Source of the DNA: CAZJRB01 sp964547995
GTDB taxonomy: Bacteria > Planctomycetota > Planctomycetia > Pirellulales > Thermoguttaceae
DNA: 64,000 nt
Assembly: GCA_964547995.1 (NCBI GenBank)
Contig: CAZJRB010000014.1
Coordinates: forward strand, 34,979 to 98,978
Direction of reading: 5' to 3'
How positions within the stretch are numbered: position 1 is the first letter of the stretch; the number at the start of each line of letters is the position of its first letter. Below, in pieces: positions 1-8,827 of the stretch. A program made the position numbers and the translations under genes. The notes under the pieces are model-generated. The model searched no databases and was not told the origin of the DNA. It worked only from the letters and a program-made list of their open reading frames with translations.

Positions 1-1128
1 GCAATCGAGGAAGTTCCGAACGTGGTTGGATTGCGGATAGCCTTTTCCGAACCTCCGGTCCGCCAGTAGCGACTTGGGTTCCGTCTTGATGTTGCCGTCG
101 TCGTCCACGTAGACCTCGCCTTCGGTGCCGACGAAGCGGACGTGCAGCGGCCACGCACCGTCCTCGAAGACCAGTTGGACTCCGTTGGCGTACCGGGCCA
201 TAACGGTGGGCCTGGGAAGCTTGGTCTCGACAAGCCCCTTGCCTTCGGCGTATCGGGCAACGGGGTCGTCGGCCAACGCGAATTCGACCGGCCCGGTATC
301 GTCGGCATTGTTGGCCCACTGGCAGAGATCGGCGGTATGGCTTCCCCACTCGGTCAGCATTCCGCCGGCGAAGTCGCGATGGGCCATCCAGAAGCCGCGG
401 CTGACACACTTGCGGTTGAACGGCCGCCACGGGGCGGGCCCCAGCCATAAATCCCAGTCAAGCTCCTCGGGATCGGGTTCCGGCTCGGGCGGCAGGTTAA
501 TCTCGTGATGCCCTTGTTTGAACCACTTGGCCGGCGCCTTCTCGGCATACACGGTCTTCAGCTCTCCCAGCTTTCCGCTCTGGGCCAGCTTGACGGCGAA
601 CGCAAACCTGGGCACACTCCGCCGCTGCGTGCCGCACTGAAAGATCGTGGCATAGCGGTCCATCGCATCACAGAGCGCGCGGCCCTCGGCCACCGCGACC
701 GACATCGGTTTCTCGCAGTACATGTCCTTGCCGGCCTTGGCCGCCAGGATGGACGCCATCGTGTGCCAGTTGTCGCCGGTGGCGATCAGCACGGCGTCGA
801 TGTCGTCGCGCCCGAGCAGTTCGCGCAGATCGCGGTAGGTCTTGCAGTCCTTGTTGCCGTACCTGGAATCGACGGCCTTCTTGCCCGACTCGCGTTGTCG
901 GCGTTGGACGTCGCAGACGGCCAGCATTTGCACGTCGTTGTTGCCCAACAGCGATCCCATGTCGCTGCGCCCTCGTCCGCCGTACCCGATGGTCCCCATT
1001 GCGATGCGTTCGCTGGCTGCGGGCTTATCAGCCGCGCCCAAGGCCGTGGACGTGATAACATAAGGCGCCGCCATCGCAGCACCCGCACTCTGGAGAAATG
1101 CGCGACGCGTGAAACTGCTTCGAGCCAT
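1..1128 (-). CDS. Gfo/Idh/MocA family oxidoreductase, Tat-exported, partial (3' end off window)
   Basis: Only the first 376 codons are present; the C-terminus lies beyond the left edge. The product opens with a twin-arginine signal (FTRRAFLQ, then a hydrophobic Ala-rich stretch and ITSTALGA). A Rossmann segment follows (MGTIGYGGRGRSDM), then AVCDV and the YCEKP motif that holds the conserved lysine of the family. The middle reads DWDLWLGPAPWRPF and GGMLTEWGSHTADLCQWA, typical of the secreted planctomycete subgroup. The family performs NAD(P)-dependent oxidation or reduction of sugars and cyclitols; the substrate here is unknown. A strong ribosome site (GAGGAGGA) sits just upstream of the ATG, and a near-consensus promoter lies at 1166-1193. 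It is the last gene of a tandem paralogue array on this strand. Confidence 0.9.
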   Translation of the reverse strand, partial: MARSSFTRRAFLQSAGAAMAAPYVITSTALGAADKPAASERIAMGTIGYGGRGRSDMGSLLGNNDVQMLAVCDVQRRQRESGKKAVDSRYGNKDCKTYRDLRELLGRDDIDAVLIATGDNWHTMASILAAKAGKDMYCEKPMSVAVAEGRALCDAMDRYATIFQCGTQRRSVPRFAFAVKLAQSGKLGELKTVYAEKAPAKWFKQGHHEINLPPEPEPDPEELDWDLWLGPAPWRPFNRKCVSRGFWMAHRDFAGGMLTEWGSHTADLCQWANNADDTGPVEFALADDPVARYAEGKGLVETKLPRPTVMARYANGVQLVFEDGAWPLHVRFVGTEGEVYVDDDGNIKTEPKSLLADRRFGKGYPQSNHVRNFLDC

Positions 1129-1165
1129 GAGATGTCCTCCTCTATGGTTTTGTTTTTACGGTCTG

Positions 1166-1193
1166 ATTATATCGCAACCCATTCGCTTGGCAA
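1166..1193 (-). promoter_or_regulatory. sigma70-type promoter for the leftmost oxidoreductase gene
   Basis: Reading the minus strand, TTGCCA (1188-1193) is followed by a 16-base spacer and a perfect TATAAT (1166-1171). Transcription would start near 1159, giving a leader of about 30 bases that contains the GAGGAGGA ribosome site. This suggests the first gene is transcribed independently of the array upstream. The call is by eye. Confidence 0.55.
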
Positions 1194-1213
1194 ACTCCCC
1201 CCTCCTACATTTT

Positions 1214-1286
1214 GGTGGGCACCACCCACCCTGTTCTTTGCCTCTTCTTGTACGACGGCCTTGGAAGGGGAAGGCCGTCCTACAAG
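1214..1286. repeat. two palindromic intergenic repeats
   Basis: A short palindrome (GGTGGG / CCCACC arms, 1214-1230) is followed by a longer hairpin (1247-1286). The arms of the longer one read CTTGTA-GACGGCCTT with one mismatch. The longer one belongs to the same family as the copies at 8051, 8172 and 30349 (core GACGG-TT-AA-CCGTC). It may also act as a terminator for the gene ending at 1350, but it lacks a clear T tract. Confidence 0.7.
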
Positions 1287-1349
1287 TCCTCCCTTGTGGT
1301 TTAAGCGGCGCATCCACGGTCTGGCGACCGTAGCTGCCGTTGGGGTGTG

Positions 1350-2654
1350 CTAAATCCTCCAGGGCTCGCGCATTGCCCGGGAACGCAAGCGGTTGGCCTC
1401 GTCGTCGTCGAATTGTTCCGTGATGGGGTCCCAGCGGAGCCGGCGCCCCAGTTCCATCGCGATGTTGCCGATGTGGGCAACCGAGCAGCAGCGGTGGCCG
1501 ATCTCGGCGGGAAAATACGGATCGCGGCGGCTTTTGACACAATCGAGGAAGTTGCGGTGCTCGCCCGCCGGACACGTGAACAGGTGGATGTCGTTCGGCC
1601 CGATGGTGCTTTCCAGGATGTCATTCGAGCTGGCCTCCACCTTGGCGCGCCAACTCTTGTTCCCGACCCAGCCGTCGGTGCCCTCGAACCTCAGCCCGGT
1701 GCCGCCGCTGTCGACGCGCAACTCGACGCCGTTGGCGTACCGGTACGTCAGGTGGTACTCGTAGAACGTGTCGTAAAGTCCGGTGGCGTGCCGCTTGCCG
1801 GTTCCCTCGACCTCGATCGGCCCGGTCCGCTCGGTATCGTTGGCCCACTGGGCCGTGTCGAGCTGGTGGGCGCCCCAGTCGGTTAGTTGCCCGCCGGAAT
1901 AGTCCCGCTTCCAGCGCCAGTTGAACATGTGCAGTCCGTTGCGGTACGGTTTCCATGGTGCGGGCCCCAGCCACATGTTCCAATCCAATCCCTCGGGCAC
2001 GGGCTTGGGAACGGCATCGCCCGGTCTGCCGGGACCGCCCGGGAGTTGCACGAATATCTTTTGTAGCTTGCCGATCCGGCCGTTGCGGACCAACTCGGCC
2101 ATGCGGTGGTAGATGGCGACCGACCGGTCTTCGGTCGAGGTTTGGTAAACGGCCCCGTATCGCTTGACCGTGTCGGCCAGGGTCCTGCCATGGGCGATGG
2201 TGAGCGTCGGTTTTTCGCAAATGACGTCCTTGCCCGCTTTGATCGCCGCAATCGACATCGGCGCGTGCCAGTGGTCGGCCGTGGAGATCATCACGGCATC
2301 GACGTCGTCGCGGGCGATCACCTCGCGCCAATCCCCGGTCATCTGGCAGGTGAAGTCGTTGCCGAAACGCCCCCGCGCGGTCTTCAACCCTGCCTCGATG
2401 CGCCGCGGGTCGACGTCGCACAAGGCAACCGGCTGGGCGTCCTTCTGGCCCAGAAACATCTTCAAGTTCCGCCCGATGCCGTGGCCGCCAAGGCCGATGA
2501 ATCCCACAGTGATCCGGTCGCCGGCGGGAACCGCGCCGCCGGCGCCCAGAGCGGTTGAGGTGATGATATACGGGGCCGCAGCCAGAGTTCCCGTTGCTGT
2601 CGCCCGCTTCATGAAGTCACGCCGGCTGAAACGTCCGTCAACCGCTTGCGTCAT
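1350..2654 (-). CDS. Gfo/Idh/MocA family oxidoreductase, Tat-exported
   Basis: 434 residues. It has a twin-arginine signal (SRRDFMKRA, then an Ala/Gly-rich stretch ending ITSTALGA). The Rossmann motif is VGFIGLGGHGIGRNL, followed by VALCDVDPRR and the VICEKPTLT catalytic-lysine motif. DWNMWLGPAPWKPY and GGQLTDWGAHQLDTAQWA lie in the middle. The C-terminus (ANRLRSRAMREPWRI) matches the ends of its neighbours, showing recent paralogy. The ribosome site GGGAGGATGACCA precedes the ATG. It is 75 bases downstream of the next paralogue and probably cotranscribed. Substrate unknown; a periplasmic sugar dehydrogenase is the likeliest role. Confidence 0.93.
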   Translation of the reverse strand: MTQAVDGRFSRRDFMKRATATGTLAAAPYIITSTALGAGGAVPAGDRITVGFIGLGGHGIGRNLKMFLGQKDAQPVALCDVDPRRIEAGLKTARGRFGNDFTCQMTGDWREVIARDDVDAVMISTADHWHAPMSIAAIKAGKDVICEKPTLTIAHGRTLADTVKRYGAVYQTSTEDRSVAIYHRMAELVRNGRIGKLQKIFVQLPGGPGRPGDAVPKPVPEGLDWNMWLGPAPWKPYRNGLHMFNWRWKRDYSGGQLTDWGAHQLDTAQWANDTERTGPIEVEGTGKRHATGLYDTFYEYHLTYRYANGVELRVDSGGTGLRFEGTDGWVGNKSWRAKVEASSNDILESTIGPNDIHLFTCPAGEHRNFLDCVKSRRDPYFPAEIGHRCCSVAHIGNIAMELGRRLRWDPITEQFDDDEANRLRSRAMREPWRI

Positions 2655-2670
2655 TGGTCATCCTCCCAAC

Positions 2671-2689
2671 CCCGGCACGCAGTGCCGGG
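2671..2689. repeat. palindromic repeat, GGCACGCAGTGCC family
   Basis: A short hairpin with arms CCCGGCA and TGCCGGG around CGCAG sits just upstream of the start codon of the gene ending at 1350. Related copies lie at 4071-4091 and 53337-53357, each also just upstream of a start codon. Confidence 0.75.
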
Positions 2690-2729
2690 TCTTTTGTTCA
2701 CGATCTCCAAATCGTCATGGTTTTCGCGG

Positions 2730-4052
2730 CTATAATCTCCACGGCTCGCGATACGCGCGGGTGAGCCTACGCGAGGTTTCCGCGTCGCCGATGATTTGCT
2801 CCTTAATCGGGTCCCACCGGATCTTCCGGCCGCTGCGAATTGCAATGTCGGAAATATGGCTGATCAAGTCGCTATGTACGGCGTCGTCGATATTGCTCAC
2901 CGGCGTCTGCCGGGTCCGGACACACTCGATGAAGTTTCTTTCCTGGCCGCGGCTGACGGGCAGGCGGATGTCGTTGGGCCCCAGCGGCGCGTCCCGAAGC
3001 GACTTCGGCTCGCAGTCCATCGAGGCATAGAAGACCGCGATCCATCCTTCGGTCCCGATCAGTTGGGCATAGTTCCCCAGCTTGGCCAGGCGGGGATGTT
3101 CGTCCTTCTTGACCCCGTTGGCCCAGTAGTTCATCTTCACGCCGTTGGCAAACCGGATGTGGACGTCCCAGTTGTTGACCGCATCGTTGCAGCCGGTCGG
3201 GATGACGCCCGTCCCTTCGACTTCCCAGGTGCCGGCCAGATGCGTGTCGTACGACCACACGAGCAGGTCGAGCGGATGGGCACCCCACCCGGCGATGAAT
3301 CCCAACGCGTAATCGTAGACGTGGAACCAACTGCCGCCGTTGTCCGGACAACCCGAGTAGGGCCGCCAGGGCGCCGGGCCGAGCCACAGGTCGTAGTCCA
3401 GCTCCTTCGGCACCGGCTTGGTCGCCCGGGGGCCGGACCCGTGGCTGTTGGGCGATTTGACGCGAATCTCCTTGATCTCGCCGATCCGCCCGTTGCGGAC
3501 AAGTTCTGCGCCCAATCGGCAGGCGGGCCTCGCGCGGGCCTCCGTGCCGTATTGAAACACCCGGTCGTAGCGCTTGACCGCCTCACGGCAGAGTTGGTCT
3601 TCCGCCACGCTCACCCCGAGCGGTTTCTCGACCGAAACATCTTTCCCGGCCTCTACCGCGGCAATCGCCATCGGCACGTGCCAATGGTCGGGCGAGCCGA
3701 TCCCCACCGCGTCGATGTCGTCGCGGGCGACGATCTCGCGGAAATCGACGTATGCCTTGCAGTCGGCGTTCTTGTAGTGCTTGTCGACGGTTGCCTTGCC
3801 CTGGTCGCGGGCGTGTTTCCAGACGTCGCAGACGGCGACCACCTGGGCTTCGGGGCAAGTGAGTTCTTCGCGGATGTTCAGCCGCCCCCGCGGCCCGGTG
3901 CCGAGGTAGCCGATCACGACCCGCTCGCTGGCCGGCGGGCGCCCCTCGGCGCCTAAGGCCGTTGACGTGATAACGCAGGGCGCGGCGACAGCCCCCGCTG
4001 CGCACCCGAGAAACCGTCGCCGGTTGAACTGTTTGGTGTCTGACGGGTTCAT
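2730..4052 (-). CDS. Gfo/Idh/MocA family oxidoreductase, Tat-exported
   Basis: 440 residues with a twin-arginine leader (NRRRFLGCAAGAVAAP, then ITSTALGA). The Rossmann motif is VIGYLGTGPRGRLNI, then VAVCDVWK, and VSVEKPLGV holds the conserved lysine. LDYDLWLGPAPWRPY and FIAGWGAHPLDLLVW follow. The end (SRRLTRAYREPWRL) again matches the neighbours. The ribosome site GGGAGGGC precedes the ATG. It is the third member of the array, 104 bases from the gene upstream. It is more divergent than its neighbours in the middle (CPDNGGSWFHVYDY), which suggests a different substrate. Confidence 0.93.
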   Translation of the reverse strand: MNPSDTKQFNRRRFLGCAAGAVAAPCVITSTALGAEGRPPASERVVIGYLGTGPRGRLNIREELTCPEAQVVAVCDVWKHARDQGKATVDKHYKNADCKAYVDFREIVARDDIDAVGIGSPDHWHVPMAIAAVEAGKDVSVEKPLGVSVAEDQLCREAVKRYDRVFQYGTEARARPACRLGAELVRNGRIGEIKEIRVKSPNSHGSGPRATKPVPKELDYDLWLGPAPWRPYSGCPDNGGSWFHVYDYALGFIAGWGAHPLDLLVWSYDTHLAGTWEVEGTGVIPTGCNDAVNNWDVHIRFANGVKMNYWANGVKKDEHPRLAKLGNYAQLIGTEGWIAVFYASMDCEPKSLRDAPLGPNDIRLPVSRGQERNFIECVRTRQTPVSNIDDAVHSDLISHISDIAIRSGRKIRWDPIKEQIIGDAETSRRLTRAYREPWRL

Positions 4053-4070
4053 TGGTTTGCCCTCCCTAAC

Positions 4071-4149
4071 CCCCGGCGCGCAGTGCCGGGGCTTTCGTTT
4101 ATGGTCCGCGACTACTCAGTACTCAGTACTGAGTACCGAGTACTCACCA
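4071..4149. repeat. palindromic repeat plus AGTACTG/AGTACTC short repeats
   Basis: A second copy of the CCCGGC-GCAGTGCCGGG hairpin (4071-4091) is followed by short repeats alternating AGTACTC, AGTACTG and AGTACC (about 4112-4146). The latter can fold on themselves because AGTACT is palindromic. They fill the 104-base gap between two oxidoreductase genes. Confidence 0.65.
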
Positions 4150-4156
4150 CCCACCA

Positions 4157-5446
4157 CTAAACCCGCCATGGCTGGCGTGCCGGCCGCGATCGTGTCCGGT
4201 TCGCTTCATCGTCGCCGATGTACTCCTCTTTGACAGGGTCCCACTTCAACGGCCGCTCGAGTTCCATGCAGAGATTGGCCAGATGGCAAACGGTCGCACT
4301 GCGGTGGCCGGTTTCGGCCGGGACGTTCAGCCCCCGGCCGCTCCGCTTCCGGACACAATCGAGCCAGTTCCCCATGTGGGTGTTGCTCCGGTTGGGCGAG
4401 GCCAGGTGGATTTCGTTGGGACCGATACGCGTGGTCCGCAGCGACGCCGGTTCGGTCTGCATCCCGTCGCGGCTGACGAAGATCCAGCCCTCAGTACCCT
4501 CGAACCGTACCCCGCCGGTTTTCACCTCCTTGCCGCCGCTGCGCAACTCGACCGGTACGCCGTTGGCATATTTCATGTCCACGGCAATGTCGTAAAACGT
4601 ATCGTGGATGCCGCTGGCGTTGCGTTTGCCGGTGCCGGAAATCTCGATCGGGCCCGAGTTGTCGGCATCCAGCGCCCACTGGGCAATGTCCAGGTGATGG
4701 GCCCCCCAGTTGGTCATGTCGCCGCCGGAGAAATCGGTCACGAACCGGAACTTGTAATGAACCCGGTCCTTGTGGTACGGCGAGTACGGGGCCTGGCCGA
4801 GCCACATGTCGAAGTCCATTTCCGGCGGGACCGCCTGCGGCCGCCAAGGATTGTTGTTCCCCGCCCTGGCGTAGATCGTCACCCGGATCTTCTTCAACTC
4901 GCCGATCCGCCCGTTGCGGACCATCTCGCACGCCCGGGTGAAATACGGGTACTCCGGCGAGCGCTGCTGGCTCCCGACTTGCAGGATGGTACGGTATTGC
5001 CGCACGGCGTCGGCCAGTTGCCGGCCCTCGCTGATGTAGAGCGACAGCGGCTTCTCGACGTAGACCGCCTTACCGGCCTTCGCCGCGGCCATGGCAATCG
5101 GCACGTGCCAATGGTCCGGTACGGCGATGACCACGCCATCGATGTCGTCGCGTACCAGGATGTCGCGGAAGTCTTTGTGCATGGCACAGGCCTTGCTTCC
5201 CGTCAACGCGTCGATCTTTGCCTTGGCCGCCGCACAGTGTTTGTCGTCAACGTCGCATACGGCCAGCACGCGGTCCCCGCCGGCGATGATCTGCTGGCCC
5301 CGCCCGCCGGAGCCGATCAGCGCCGTGTTGATTCGCTTACTCGGCGCGGCGGCAAAGACGTTCGAGGGGATGACATAGGGTGCCGCCACGGCGGCGGATG
5401 CACTCGCCAGAAACCGGCGGCGCGTCGAGCGGGTTGACTCGTTCAT
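4157..5446 (-). CDS. Gfo/Idh/MocA family oxidoreductase, Tat-exported
   Basis: 429 residues with a twin-arginine leader (STRRRFLASASAAVAAP). The Rossmann motif is TALIGSGGRGQQII, then LAVCDVDDKH, and VYVEKPLSL carries the conserved lysine. FDMWLGQAPYSPYHKDRVHYKFRF is cut here to the diagnostic FDMWLGQAPYSPY, followed by GGDMTNWGAHHLDIAQWAL. The tail (ANRTRSRPARQPWRV) is shared with the other paralogues. The ribosome site is AAGGAGG, 7 bases before the ATG. It lies 72 bases downstream of the HEAT-repeat gene. Likely role: sugar dehydrogenase outside the cytoplasm. Confidence 0.93.
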   Translation of the reverse strand: MNESTRSTRRRFLASASAAVAAPYVIPSNVFAAAPSKRINTALIGSGGRGQQIIAGGDRVLAVCDVDDKHCAAAKAKIDALTGSKACAMHKDFRDILVRDDIDGVVIAVPDHWHVPIAMAAAKAGKAVYVEKPLSLYISEGRQLADAVRQYRTILQVGSQQRSPEYPYFTRACEMVRNGRIGELKKIRVTIYARAGNNNPWRPQAVPPEMDFDMWLGQAPYSPYHKDRVHYKFRFVTDFSGGDMTNWGAHHLDIAQWALDADNSGPIEISGTGKRNASGIHDTFYDIAVDMKYANGVPVELRSGGKEVKTGGVRFEGTEGWIFVSRDGMQTEPASLRTTRIGPNEIHLASPNRSNTHMGNWLDCVRKRSGRGLNVPAETGHRSATVCHLANLCMELERPLKWDPVKEEYIGDDEANRTRSRPARQPWRV

Positions 5447-5518
5447 GGCGTGCCTCCTTAATCAGAGCAGTTATATCGCGCGGCCAAGCCCTGCCGCTTG
5501 CGGCTTCGCACCGCGATC

Positions 5519-6361
5519 CTACAGGGCGTCCAGCGCCTTCTCGGCTTGGTCCTTGACGTATTTCTCGCTTGGGTCTTTTCGGCTTTCGCGCAGGTAGTTG
5601 TATATCTTCTTGGCCGCGTCCATCTTGCCGTCGGCAGCGAGCTTTTCGGCCAGCACGAGGCAGTTCTTGGTAGCCTGGATTCTTTCCCAGCCGGGTTCGG
5701 CGCCGGCCGCTTCGATCAGGTCGTCGACGGCCGCGGCATCGCCGATCTTGGCCAGGCCCGCCCCGGCGGCTATCCGGACCTCGCGGTCGGTGTCCTTCAG
5801 CGCCTCCTTGAACGCCTTGGCCGATCCGGCGTCGGCCAGTGCGGCCAGGCCGTCGATAATGTTCAAGCGGCATTTGCCCTTGGCCTTCGGCAGGGCCTCG
5901 CGGAGTTGCTTGATGGCTTCTTCGCCCCCAATGCCGGCCAAGGCCATGGCGGCGGGCTCGACCAAGTCTTCGTTCAACAGGAGTTTCCCCAGGGCCGGGG
6001 CGGCCTCTTTGCGGCCCGCCCATTGCAACTCCTGGCACAAGTAGCCCTTGTTGAACGTGGACAAATCGTCGTTGTCGAGTTGTGAAGCCAGCGTTTCGCA
6101 CAACTCTTTTCGACCCTCGCCCTCGGTAACCAGCGTGTAGTTTGCCACGCAGTGCAGGGCGTAGTGCGGCTTGACGTTTTCCGCCGCGCCGGGCTCGCCG
6201 AGCATTTCGACCAGGCCCAGCACGTTTTCGCGGCCGCCCTTGTGGATTTCGGCAACGGCCTTTTCGATCTTGTCCTTATTGATGTCCTTGCAATACATAC
6301 CCCGGTCGTCGGGATTCGGCATCTGATCGACCAAGGCCCTGAGTTTTTCGGATACTGCCAT
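5519..6361 (-). CDS. HEAT-repeat protein
   Basis: 280 residues, no signal peptide. The central part is a string of helical HEAT/PBS-lyase-like repeats, for example EAAPALGKLLLNEDLVEPA, GGEEAIKQLREAL and EVRIAAGAGLAKIGDAAAV. Such repeats form a curved scaffold for protein contacts. It lies inside the oxidoreductase array, 32 bases after one paralogue and 72 before another, and is likely in the same operon. The ribosome site GAAGGGAAC precedes the ATG. Because it appears cytoplasmic, it may act before export, for example on folding or cofactor loading; that is speculation from position only. Confidence 0.8.
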   Translation of the reverse strand: MAVSEKLRALVDQMPNPDDRGMYCKDINKDKIEKAVAEIHKGGRENVLGLVEMLGEPGAAENVKPHYALHCVANYTLVTEGEGRKELCETLASQLDNDDLSTFNKGYLCQELQWAGRKEAAPALGKLLLNEDLVEPAAMALAGIGGEEAIKQLREALPKAKGKCRLNIIDGLAALADAGSAKAFKEALKDTDREVRIAAGAGLAKIGDAAAVDDLIEAAGAEPGWERIQATKNCLVLAEKLAADGKMDAAKKIYNYLRESRKDPSEKYVKDQAEKALDAL

Positions 6362-6393
6362 GGTTTATGTTCCCTTCGTGTTCTTGGTTTCGA

Positions 6394-7614
6394 TTACAGG
6401 CGCCACGGGGCACGCATCGGCTGGTTGACCAGGCGGTTGGCCTCGTCGTCGCCGACGACCTGCTCGGTGTCGGGGTCGAAGTTGATCTTGCGCCCGCACC
6501 GGAATGCTACGTTTGCCAGGTGGTAGATCATGGCCACGTGGTGCGACCGCTCGGCGTTGGCGGCGGCCGGTCTCCGCGTTCGGATCGCTTCCGGGAACTT
6601 GGGCTCCGGTGGCATGTCGGGCATCTCGTCTATCTTCTTCCGATCTTCCTCGCTGAGCATCTTCAGCAGGTCGCCCTCGCTCAGGTTCCTCTGCGGCAGG
6701 CGATCGTACTTGTCGCCCCACTCGCCGCTTACAAGCACCACGGTGAAGCCGTCGCCGTATTTCAATTCGGCCCAGCCCCACATGCCCGACGCCTCGGGGT
6801 GCATCGGCGGGGCGTGGGGGGTAATCTCGACCGGGGCGCTGATATCGCGGCCGTACTGGTAGGCGGGCCCGTGCAGTTGGTGGTGGGCCATGTCGCCCAG
6901 GCCGCCGCCTTCGTAGTCCCAGTAGCCGCGGTGGCTGCCGCCGAAGCGGTGCTTTTGAAAAGGCCGCAACGGGGCCGGACCGCAGTAGAGGTTCCAGTCC
7001 AGGTTGTCGGGCACCGGTTCCACTTTGTATTCAACTTTGCCGCTCCACTGCTTCACCTTCTTGCCGCCGACCTGGACGAAGACCGAGTCGCAGTTCTTCA
7101 GCAGGCCGCTCTCGAAGATCTTGCGGACCGTGTTGGCGCGGTAGGGCCCCTTGTTCTCGATCTGGAAGACGCGGCCGAACCGCTTCTCGGCGTCGGCCAC
7201 CGCGCGGCCCTCGGCGATGAACCGGCACATCGGCTTCTCGCACACCACGTCCTTGCCCGCCTCCATGGCAGCGATGGAAATCAACGCGTGCCAGCCGGGG
7301 TGGGTGGCCACCGCAACCACGTCGATGTCTTTCCGTTCGAGCACCCGGCGGAAGTCGACGTAGAACTTATCGTTGTCGCAGCGGTCCTTGTACTTCACGT
7401 CGCAAGAGGCCAGCCGGCGGACATTGGGGCCAAGGCACCCAAACGTTCCGCCCCCGCGGCCGCCGCAGCCGATCAGCGCACCGCCGAAGGATTCGCTGGG
7501 GGGCGCCTCGCCCTTGCCCAAAACATTGCGCGGGACAATCGTCGCCGCCGCGATTCCCGCCGCCGATGTCTGTATAAAACATCGGCGGCTCAATCCGTCT
7601 TTCGACTTCTTCAT
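6394..7614 (-). CDS. Gfo/Idh/MocA family oxidoreductase, Tat-exported
   Basis: 406 residues when started at 7614, where an AGGAG lies 8 bases upstream and the product begins with a Tat leader (LSRRCFIQTSAAGIAAATIVP). The frame stays open upstream to 7737, but that extension has no leader-like sequence. Motifs: GALIGCGGRGGGTF, ASCDVKYKDR, VVCEKPMCR (conserved lysine), LDWNLYCGPAPLRPF and GGGLGDMAHHQLHG. The tail (ANRLVNQPMRAPWRL) matches the array. It is the most upstream gene of the array and probably heads the operon that includes the HEAT gene. Confidence 0.92.
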   Translation of the reverse strand: MKKSKDGLSRRCFIQTSAAGIAAATIVPRNVLGKGEAPPSESFGGALIGCGGRGGGTFGCLGPNVRRLASCDVKYKDRCDNDKFYVDFRRVLERKDIDVVAVATHPGWHALISIAAMEAGKDVVCEKPMCRFIAEGRAVADAEKRFGRVFQIENKGPYRANTVRKIFESGLLKNCDSVFVQVGGKKVKQWSGKVEYKVEPVPDNLDWNLYCGPAPLRPFQKHRFGGSHRGYWDYEGGGLGDMAHHQLHGPAYQYGRDISAPVEITPHAPPMHPEASGMWGWAELKYGDGFTVVLVSGEWGDKYDRLPQRNLSEGDLLKMLSEEDRKKIDEMPDMPPEPKFPEAIRTRRPAAANAERSHHVAMIYHLANVAFRCGRKINFDPDTEQVVGDDEANRLVNQPMRAPWRL

Positions 7615-8329
7615 GAGTGTGTCTCCTAACAGGTTGACCTGGCCGCCGTGCTGCCGCACGGCGGCTTGCTGACGATCTCGACAACCGTCACCAGTAGGGC
7701 GCCAATCATCTCGGCCGGGTCGAGGGGGAGTTCGCACTCCTAAAGGTTTGGCGTAGTTGGGTGTGATTTGGCGTGATTTAGTAATCTTGACAACTGGATT
7801 CTCCGGGGATCCCGGCCAGATCCTTCTCGGCGTCTATCTTTGTTGTAGCCACTGCAAACCAACTTCTCAAGGCATTCAACTGCAAATCGGAAAAAGATTC
7901 CTCTCATGGGGGGACAGTTGCCACAACGGTGCTTTTTCCATTCAAATCCCCGATTGTGCAGTGCATAAATCTGCGACCGGTGGTCACGCCGGAGGTGCGA
8001 AGTGCGAAGCCGCAAGCGGCTGGATATTCCCAAACGTTGCAAACGCAAACTTGTAGGACGGATTGTCAATCCGTCCAGTGGACGCCTAAATCTGTTCCAA
8101 GATGGTTGCCAGAGGAGGACACCAGGGGTAAAGTTCAGACCATTCGCCCAAAACGACGATCCACCCACTCTGGACGGATTGACAATCCGTCCTACAATTC
8201 CTTTTCTGCAACTGGCGGGTATTCCTTGACAGACGCGGCCGAAAAAGTAAGCTGAATGTCCAGATCACGCCGTTTGTCGGGTTGCCCGGATCGGACCCAA
8301 ACAACACAACGTCCTCACCAAGAGCGAAC
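7615..8329. other. intergenic region without a recognisable gene
   Basis: About 700 bases upstream of the oxidoreductase array. Short open frames exist on both strands but none resembles a protein family or has a ribosome site. The region holds an inverted pair of palindromic repeats (8051-8197, listed separately). It probably contains the array promoter, though no convincing sigma70 hexamer pair was found. Confidence 0.6.
8051..8197. repeat. inverted pair of identical palindromic repeats
   Basis: Two 26-base elements, 8051-8076 and 8172-8197, are exact reverse complements of each other. Each is itself a palindrome (GGACGGATTG / CAATCCGTCC). They flank 95 bases of unrelated sequence, so the unit can fold as two small hairpins or one long one. 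Same family as the elements at 1247-1286 and 30349-30373. Confidence 0.8.
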
Positions 8330-8610
8330 AGATGAAGAGCACGGCTGTCCTCATCCTTTTGAGTGCAATTGCCGCCGCACGATCGAGTTTCGCCAGGCGC
8401 GGCAACCCGGGCGTCGAATCAGCGATCGGCGCTCTGCAATCCGGCAACAGGCTGGTGCGTTGTCGGGATCGGACGGAAGGCGGTTTTCAGCGATACATCC
8501 ACCTTGGCGTGCTGGGTCGCAATCTTCACGTGCTCGGCAAAATCGTGCTCGCCCGCGAGGACGCCGACTGCCTCGCCGCACAATCGCGGCGTCGAAAAGC
8601 GGCGGCTTGA
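8330..8610 (+). pseudogene. transposase C-terminal remnant
   Basis: The translation contains GNPGVESAIGALQSGN, then RCRDR, RYIHLGVLGRNLHVLGKIV. This pattern (GVES-I--L--GN, RC-DR, RY--LGVLGRNLH-LGK) is the familiar C-terminal end of a DDE transposase group. The N-terminal catalytic part is missing, and the preceding bases appear shifted in frame. It sits beside a decayed sulfatase start, which suggests that an insertion and later decay destroyed that gene. Family assignment is from memory of the motif. Confidence 0.5.
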
Positions 8611-8827
8611 ACGATTGTCCGCCGCGTCCCTTCCTCGGAGCAACTACTTTCGGTGCCGCCGCTGCGCACCGACACGCTCCTGCCAGGCAGATCGTCCCAA
8701 CAACGCCAAGAATTCTGGGCAATCGCGGGCGTTTCCCTCAATCTTCAGCCCGTTCCGATCAAGCTTTCATCCGCTTCTTGACGCCAAATCAGCCTTTTTC
8801 GGACAGACGCCAGCACCTCATTGCAAT

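Noticed and set aside
8351..8722. Minus-strand frame with a leader-like start (MPRILGVVGTICLAGA)
   Set aside because: It lies opposite a transposase-like C-terminus, which matches a known pattern better, and the rest of the frame is Arg-rich shadow sequence.
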